From: Ceratopteris richardii
Taxonomy: Eukaryota > Streptophyta > Polypodiopsida > Polypodiales > Pteridaceae
Length of the DNA: 64,000 bases
Assembly: GCA_020310875.1 (NCBI GenBank)
Contig: CM035412.1
Location: 138,788,669 to 138,852,668, forward strand
Direction: 5' to 3'
The notes under the pieces are model-generated. The model was not told the DNA's origin, did not search any database, and saw only the letters and a list, made by a program, of their open reading frames with translations. Positions within the stretch are counted from its first letter, which is position 1, and each line of letters opens with the position of its first letter. The position numbers and the translations under genes are program-made. Shown one piece after another: positions 59,749 through 64,000 of the stretch.

Positions 59749-60830
59749 ATGGCTGAAAGCAGTGATATATTCCGTATGTTGGCTGTTGAGGATAAGTCGG
59801 ATGGTACCAACTACCCATTATGGGCTTATATGATGCGACATGTATTGGTTGCAAAAGGATTGTGGAACATTGTGCAGGGTGTTGAAAGACATCCTGTTAC
59901 ACCTCTGCCTATAGGTACTGCAAATATAGGTGCTGGAGCTGATGAAGATGGTGTCGAAGATGATATTCCGTATATTCCTGTTCGTGTTGCTGTTTCTGCT
60001 GCACCTACTACATAGCATATTTGTTGGGATGGCAAAGATCCCCAAGCATATGCATTGATAGCTTTTTCTATCAAACATGCCATTATTCCTCACATTCACT
60101 CTTGTAGAACAACTAAGGATGCTTGAGATACACTTACCACATTGTACCAAGCTAGGAATGAGGCTCGTGTTGCTTACCTCCGAAAACAGTTGGAGAGTGA
60201 GCACATGAATGAAGGTGATTCTATGGATAGTTTCCTAACGAAGATCAAAGACTTGAAGGAACAGTTGATTTCTATTGATGAGGTTATACCAGATAGCTCA
60301 CTTCTGCAGACCGTTCTGAATGGTCTTCCTGATTCATACCAGAGTTCTCCTTCTACTCTTTGGTTGATAATGAAAGGCAACCCAAATGCCTTATCATTCG
60401 AGGAGTTAGTCTCTGTTCTGTTGCAGGAAGATCAGTCCAGGCAAAACAGGTCCATTCTGCGAGTTGCAGATCTAGCTTTCGTGGCTAGTTAGAAGGGCAA
60501 AGGAAAATGGAGCTCTTCAACTAGTAAGCAGAAATCTGCTAATTTTGCATATTCGAAGAAGGAAGATAAAGATGAGAAGAAATCAGAAAAGCAGAAATTG
60601 TTTTGTAAGTAGTGTAAAGGGAATGATCATATCAAAAAGAACTGTCCAAAACTGGCTGCTAAAAAGGCAAAGAAGAAAGAGGCTGGAATGGTTGTTGCAG
60701 AGGCCTCTACACCAAAAATAGAGTCTGCAAATCTTGTGCAGGAAGAAGAATGGGTGTTTACTACTGTCTGCAATTTTGACCCATCTTCTCATGAGTAGTG
60801 CATGTCTGCAGTAGACTCAGATGTTTGGTG
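59749..60830 (+). pseudogene. copia A copy 4 gag
   Basis: Starts MAESSDIFRMLAVEDKSDG at 59749, with KSDGTNYPLWAYMM corresponding to KLDG in copy 1. A TAG at 60013 and a TGA at 60125 break it. The block 60142-60492 is open (YQARNEARVAYLRKQLESEH, LNGLPDSYQSSPSTL). The zinc knuckle near 60605 has its second Cys codon mutated to a stop (CK-stop-CKGNDHIKKNC). It ends near 60800. Confidence 0.88.
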
Positions 60831-62232
60831 TTTTGACAGTGGGGCGACCAAACATATTACCTCGTAGCGCATCTTCTTCTCTTCACTTGAGCCTGCCCCT
60901 ATAGGGAATACTGTTACATGCGCCAACAACTCCTCTTATCGTATTATGGGAGTTGGTAAGATCATTTTGACTATTGCTGATGGTAGTTCTTTCACTTTGT
61001 CACATTCTTTATTTATGCTAGGATTCAAAAAGAACCTGTTATCAATTTCTACATTAGCCAAGATTGGCTTGGTTGTGAAATTTGTTCATGAGAGGTGTAC
61101 AGTTCATGATCTGTCAAATGGAGATGTGATTATTACTTCTGGCATCTTATGTCGTGGGCTGTATAAGCTCATAGACTATGAAAGATCTGTAAATGATTTG
61201 GCATGTGAAGTAAATGATTCTCAGGCTATGTCAGATGCAAAGGCTTGGCATGCATGCTTTGGTCATCAGAATTTTGCTAGTTCGCTACGCCTACAGAAAT
61301 CTGAAATGGTGTCCTCGTTGCCCAAACTTGAGGCACCTCGAAAACATGTTTGTGAAGGCTATATTTTGGGCAAATGCAGCGTTCATCCTTTCCAAAAGAT
61401 GGTTCAGTTCGGGCTACTCAGAAATTGCAGCTTGTACATAGTGATGTTTGTGGCCCTATGGAGACACCTTCTTTTGGAAATTATCTTTACTTCGTGACTT
61501 TCATTGATGATTTTTCCAGGCATGCATGGGTATATCCACTCAAAGCAAAGTCCGAAGTGTTCATGTGCTTTAAACACTTTTTGGTTTTGGCTAAAAATCT
61601 ATCAGCATGTAAAATGGGCACCCTTCGTTCTAATCGAGGGGGGGGAATATATGTCTTCTGATTTTAATACATTTCTAGTTGAATGTGGGATAAAACACTA
61701 GTGTACAGTGCCGTATACACCTCAACAAAATGGAGTTGCTGAACGAAAGAACAGATCACTCATGGAGATGGCGAGGTGCATGCTCAATAGTCACGCTTTA
61801 CCACATAGTTTTTGGCTTGAGTCTCTCATGTGTGAAGCATATGTACTGAATAGGTGTCCCACTAAAGCACTGCAGTCTATCCCTCCATATGAGGCTTGGC
61901 ATAACTGCAAGCCATCTGTTTCTCATCTGCCTGTTTTTGGTTGTTCGGCATATGCACTAGTGCCTGAACAACATCGCAAAAAATTGGATGATAAGGCAGT
62001 AAAATGTATTTTTGTTGGGTACAGTTTTGAAAGTAAAGGCTATCGTCTGTATCATCCACAGACTAAATGCATTCTGGTTAACCGTGATGTTGTCTTTGTG
62101 GAAGATGCTATTCAGCCATTGCTTTCATGTACTAAGGAGACATCTGTTAGCTCCAAAGACATGTATGATACTTTGATGCCTCTTTTTACAGGTGGACAGT
62201 CTAGTGTTGGTCCTAATGAGGCAACTTCTTAG
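60831..62232 (+). pseudogene. copia A copy 4 protease and integrase
   Basis: Protease VWCFDSGATKHIT near 60828 keeps DSGA. Gag-pre-integrase and zinc site: WHACFGHQNFAS has one zinc His replaced (HARFGHLNF in copy 1), and CEGYILGK lost the second Cys. Core: LVHSDVCGPMETPSF keeps the first D; the second lies in LRSNRGGG where Asp has become Asn; QQNGVAERKN keeps the Glu. A one-base loss near 61370 and a G-run expansion near 61640 cause frameshifts. The C-terminal block 61708-62232 is open. Confidence 0.88.
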
Positions 62233-64000
62233 CCTTTGCAGGTTGCATATGATGATGCAGATCATTCCATTTTTGATGCAGATTTACATGATGCACTTCT
62301 TGATGAGAGAGTTGATATTGAGCAGGCATAAACTATGCCAAAATGGCTGGAGCAGACTTTGCGTGACAGCAAATTAGATGCACCTTTGTCATATCGTACT
62401 CGTTTAGGCTCTCATAGTGCCTCCTTTGCATCAGATTGTTATGCTATGGCTGCGTCTAGTCTCTGTGATGAGAATGAGCCTATTTCTTTTGATGATGCAC
62501 ATAATTCAAAAAATTGGATGACTGCTATGCAATCTGAATATGATGCTATAATGAAGAATGGTACATGGTCTTTTATGAGACTTGCCTCCTGGCAAGAAGG
62601 CCATTGGCACTAAGTGGGTATACAAGTTGAAGCATAAACCTGATGGTACAGTTGAAAGGTATAAGGCTAGGCTTGTTGCAAAGGGTTATGCGTAGGAAAG
62701 AGGCATTGATTTTGATGAGACCTTTGCACCTACATGCCGTATGACTACTCTTCGGAGCATTTGTGCACTTGCAGCCCATCATGGTTGGAATGTACATCAG
62801 TTGGACATTAAAACTGCATTTCGGAATGGTGAATTGCACGAAGAAGTGTATGTTTTAGCCCCGCGGCTTTGTGCAGAAAGGACATGAAAACCATGTGTGC
62901 AGGTTAAAGAAGGCATTATATGGTTTAAAGCAAGCACCACGTGCTTGGTATGAGAAGATACATGCCTATCTGATTGCACATGGTTCTGAGAACAGTCCAA
63001 CTGAAAGCACCTTATATGTTAAGTGCGCTAATCATGTGCTTTTGATCATTCTTGTCCATGTTGATGACATGCTACTCAGTGGTCCTATTGAGAAGCATAT
63101 TGCTGATTTTAAGGCTAATTTGCATGCCTCATTTGAGATGTCTGATTTGGGGCATTTGCATCACTATTTGGGCATTTTGTTTATGCAAGTTGATGGTGGA
63201 ATGGCTTTGTGTCAAATGAAATATATTGACACATTATTGCAGCATTTTGGCCTTGAAGACTGTAAGACTATTGGCACTCCTATGGAGACAAGTTTATGAT
63301 TGAGTTTTCATGATGCTGGAGATGATTTCGATGTTGTTCTCTATCAGCAGGCTATTGGATGCTTGATTTACTTATGCATTACTCGGCCAGATATTCAGTT
63401 TGTTGTTTCACAGATGAGCAGGTTTATGCATTGCCTAGGAGTCACGCATTGGAAGGCAGTTAAGCACATCTTTTGCTACTTGAGTGGTACTCGGATACTT
63501 GGGTTGTTTTATCCCAAGGGGGGATCACTACCGCCAGATTTGCATGCTTTTTGTGACTCAGATTGGGCTAGTTGCTATAACACTCGTGCGTCCACCAGTG
63601 GTTTTTGCTTCATGCTTGGTAGCGCATGTATATCTTGGTTGAGCAAGAAGTAGCCTACTGTGGCCACTTCGAGTTGTGAGGCTGAGTATAGGGAAGCTTT
63701 CACAGCGACTGTTGAGTGTGTGTGGCTCAGACACCTTATGGCTGATTTGGGTGTTGGCCAGTGTTCTGCCACCACCATCTTCACTAACAGTCAGAGCGCA
63801 TTGGAAGTTGCGAGGAACCCTGTGTTCCATGCTCACACTAAGCACATTGAGGTGCATTACCACTATGTCAGGGAGAGGTTCTCTGCTAGGGAGATGAGCT
63901 TGGCATATGTTCCCATGCAGGAGAACATTGCAGACCTTTTTATGAAGGCTCTGCCTAGGGAGAAGTTTGAAGCTTTTCGCAAAGCTTTGGGCTTACTTCC
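62233..64000 (+). pseudogene. copia A copy 4 reverse transcriptase and RNase H
   Basis: RT includes NSKNWMTAMQSEYDAIMKNG, a frameshift near 62570, HQLDIKTAFRNGELHEEVY near 62800, LYGLKQAPRAWYEKI, and VHVDDMLLSGP where the Tyr of YVDD has become His. A TGA at 63297 splits RT from the connection. RNase H keeps FCDSDWASCYNTR, SSCEAEYREAFTATVE and IFTNSQSALEVARN, the last catalytic Asp being Asn. The window ends at EKFEAFRKALGLL. Confidence 0.87.

Larger units (their letters stand above)
59164..64000 (+). mobile_element. copia family A, copy 4 (runs off the window)
   Basis: Complete left LTR (59164-59393), primer-binding site, and gag to RNase H in the order and size of copy 1. The window ends within the last codons of RNase H, before the polypurine tract and right LTR. 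All frames are broken by stops and frameshifts. It is inserted in an older antisense fragment of the same family. Confidence 0.93.

Overview
This is a window of plant nuclear DNA that is almost entirely transposable-element debris, with the 3' ends of two host genes. It reads as a land plant because it has LTR retrotransposons primed by tRNA-iMet, plant-type Ty1/copia and Ty3/gypsy pol proteins, a tRNA-derived SINE, long (GA)n/(TA)n/(CA)n microsatellites, and a spliced agmatine deiminase gene. The decayed nesting and the style of the pol proteins make me lean towards a large, slowly purged genome such as a fern or other seed-free plant. That placement is weak inference.

Layout. 1-3.6 kb: a decayed coiled-coil ORF, then two head-to-tail LINE-like 3' ends on the minus strand, each bordered by (TC)n. 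3.7-11.6 kb: a decayed copia (family C) whose integrase is split by a 6.6-kb non-coding LTR element (4924-11508) with a perfect CTCTT target duplication; its left LTR holds a further small insertion. 11.6-12.5 kb: a minus-strand copia (family D) LTR plus protease fragment. 13.26-13.61 kb: the last two exons of agmatine deiminase, with the catalytic cysteine. 15.3-18.3 kb: a SINE with a microsatellite tail, a minus-strand LINE RT and a plus-strand LINE endonuclease. 19.85-28.2 kb: a plus-strand gypsy element with two integrase-type zinc modules. 28.4-38.8 kb: a minus-strand gypsy element carrying a large unidentified ORF between integrase and LTR; its LTR is split by a complete family-A copia (28708-33798, target duplication AAAAT). 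38.8-45.4 kb: a minus-strand family-A copia split by a plus-strand family-B copia. 45.6-48.7 kb: two more copia fragments. 49.4-50.09 kb: the last two exons of an unidentified membrane-protein gene on the minus strand, abutted by a chimeric family-A copy (50087-52810). 53-58.9 kb: simple repeats, a CpG-decayed short-motif array, and a 140-bp gag fragment flanked by a 15-bp direct repeat. 59.16-64 kb: another family-A copy running off the window, inserted into an older antisense family-A fragment.

All pol genes are broken by stops and frameshifts, so nothing mobile here looks autonomous. Family A occurs at six loci and is the dominant local repeat. The two host genes are intact only in the exons seen. 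Their upstream exons lie beyond inserted elements, which fits genes whose introns have been expanded by transposons. Boundaries given as TG...CA ends with target duplications are precise; the others are approximate to tens of bases.
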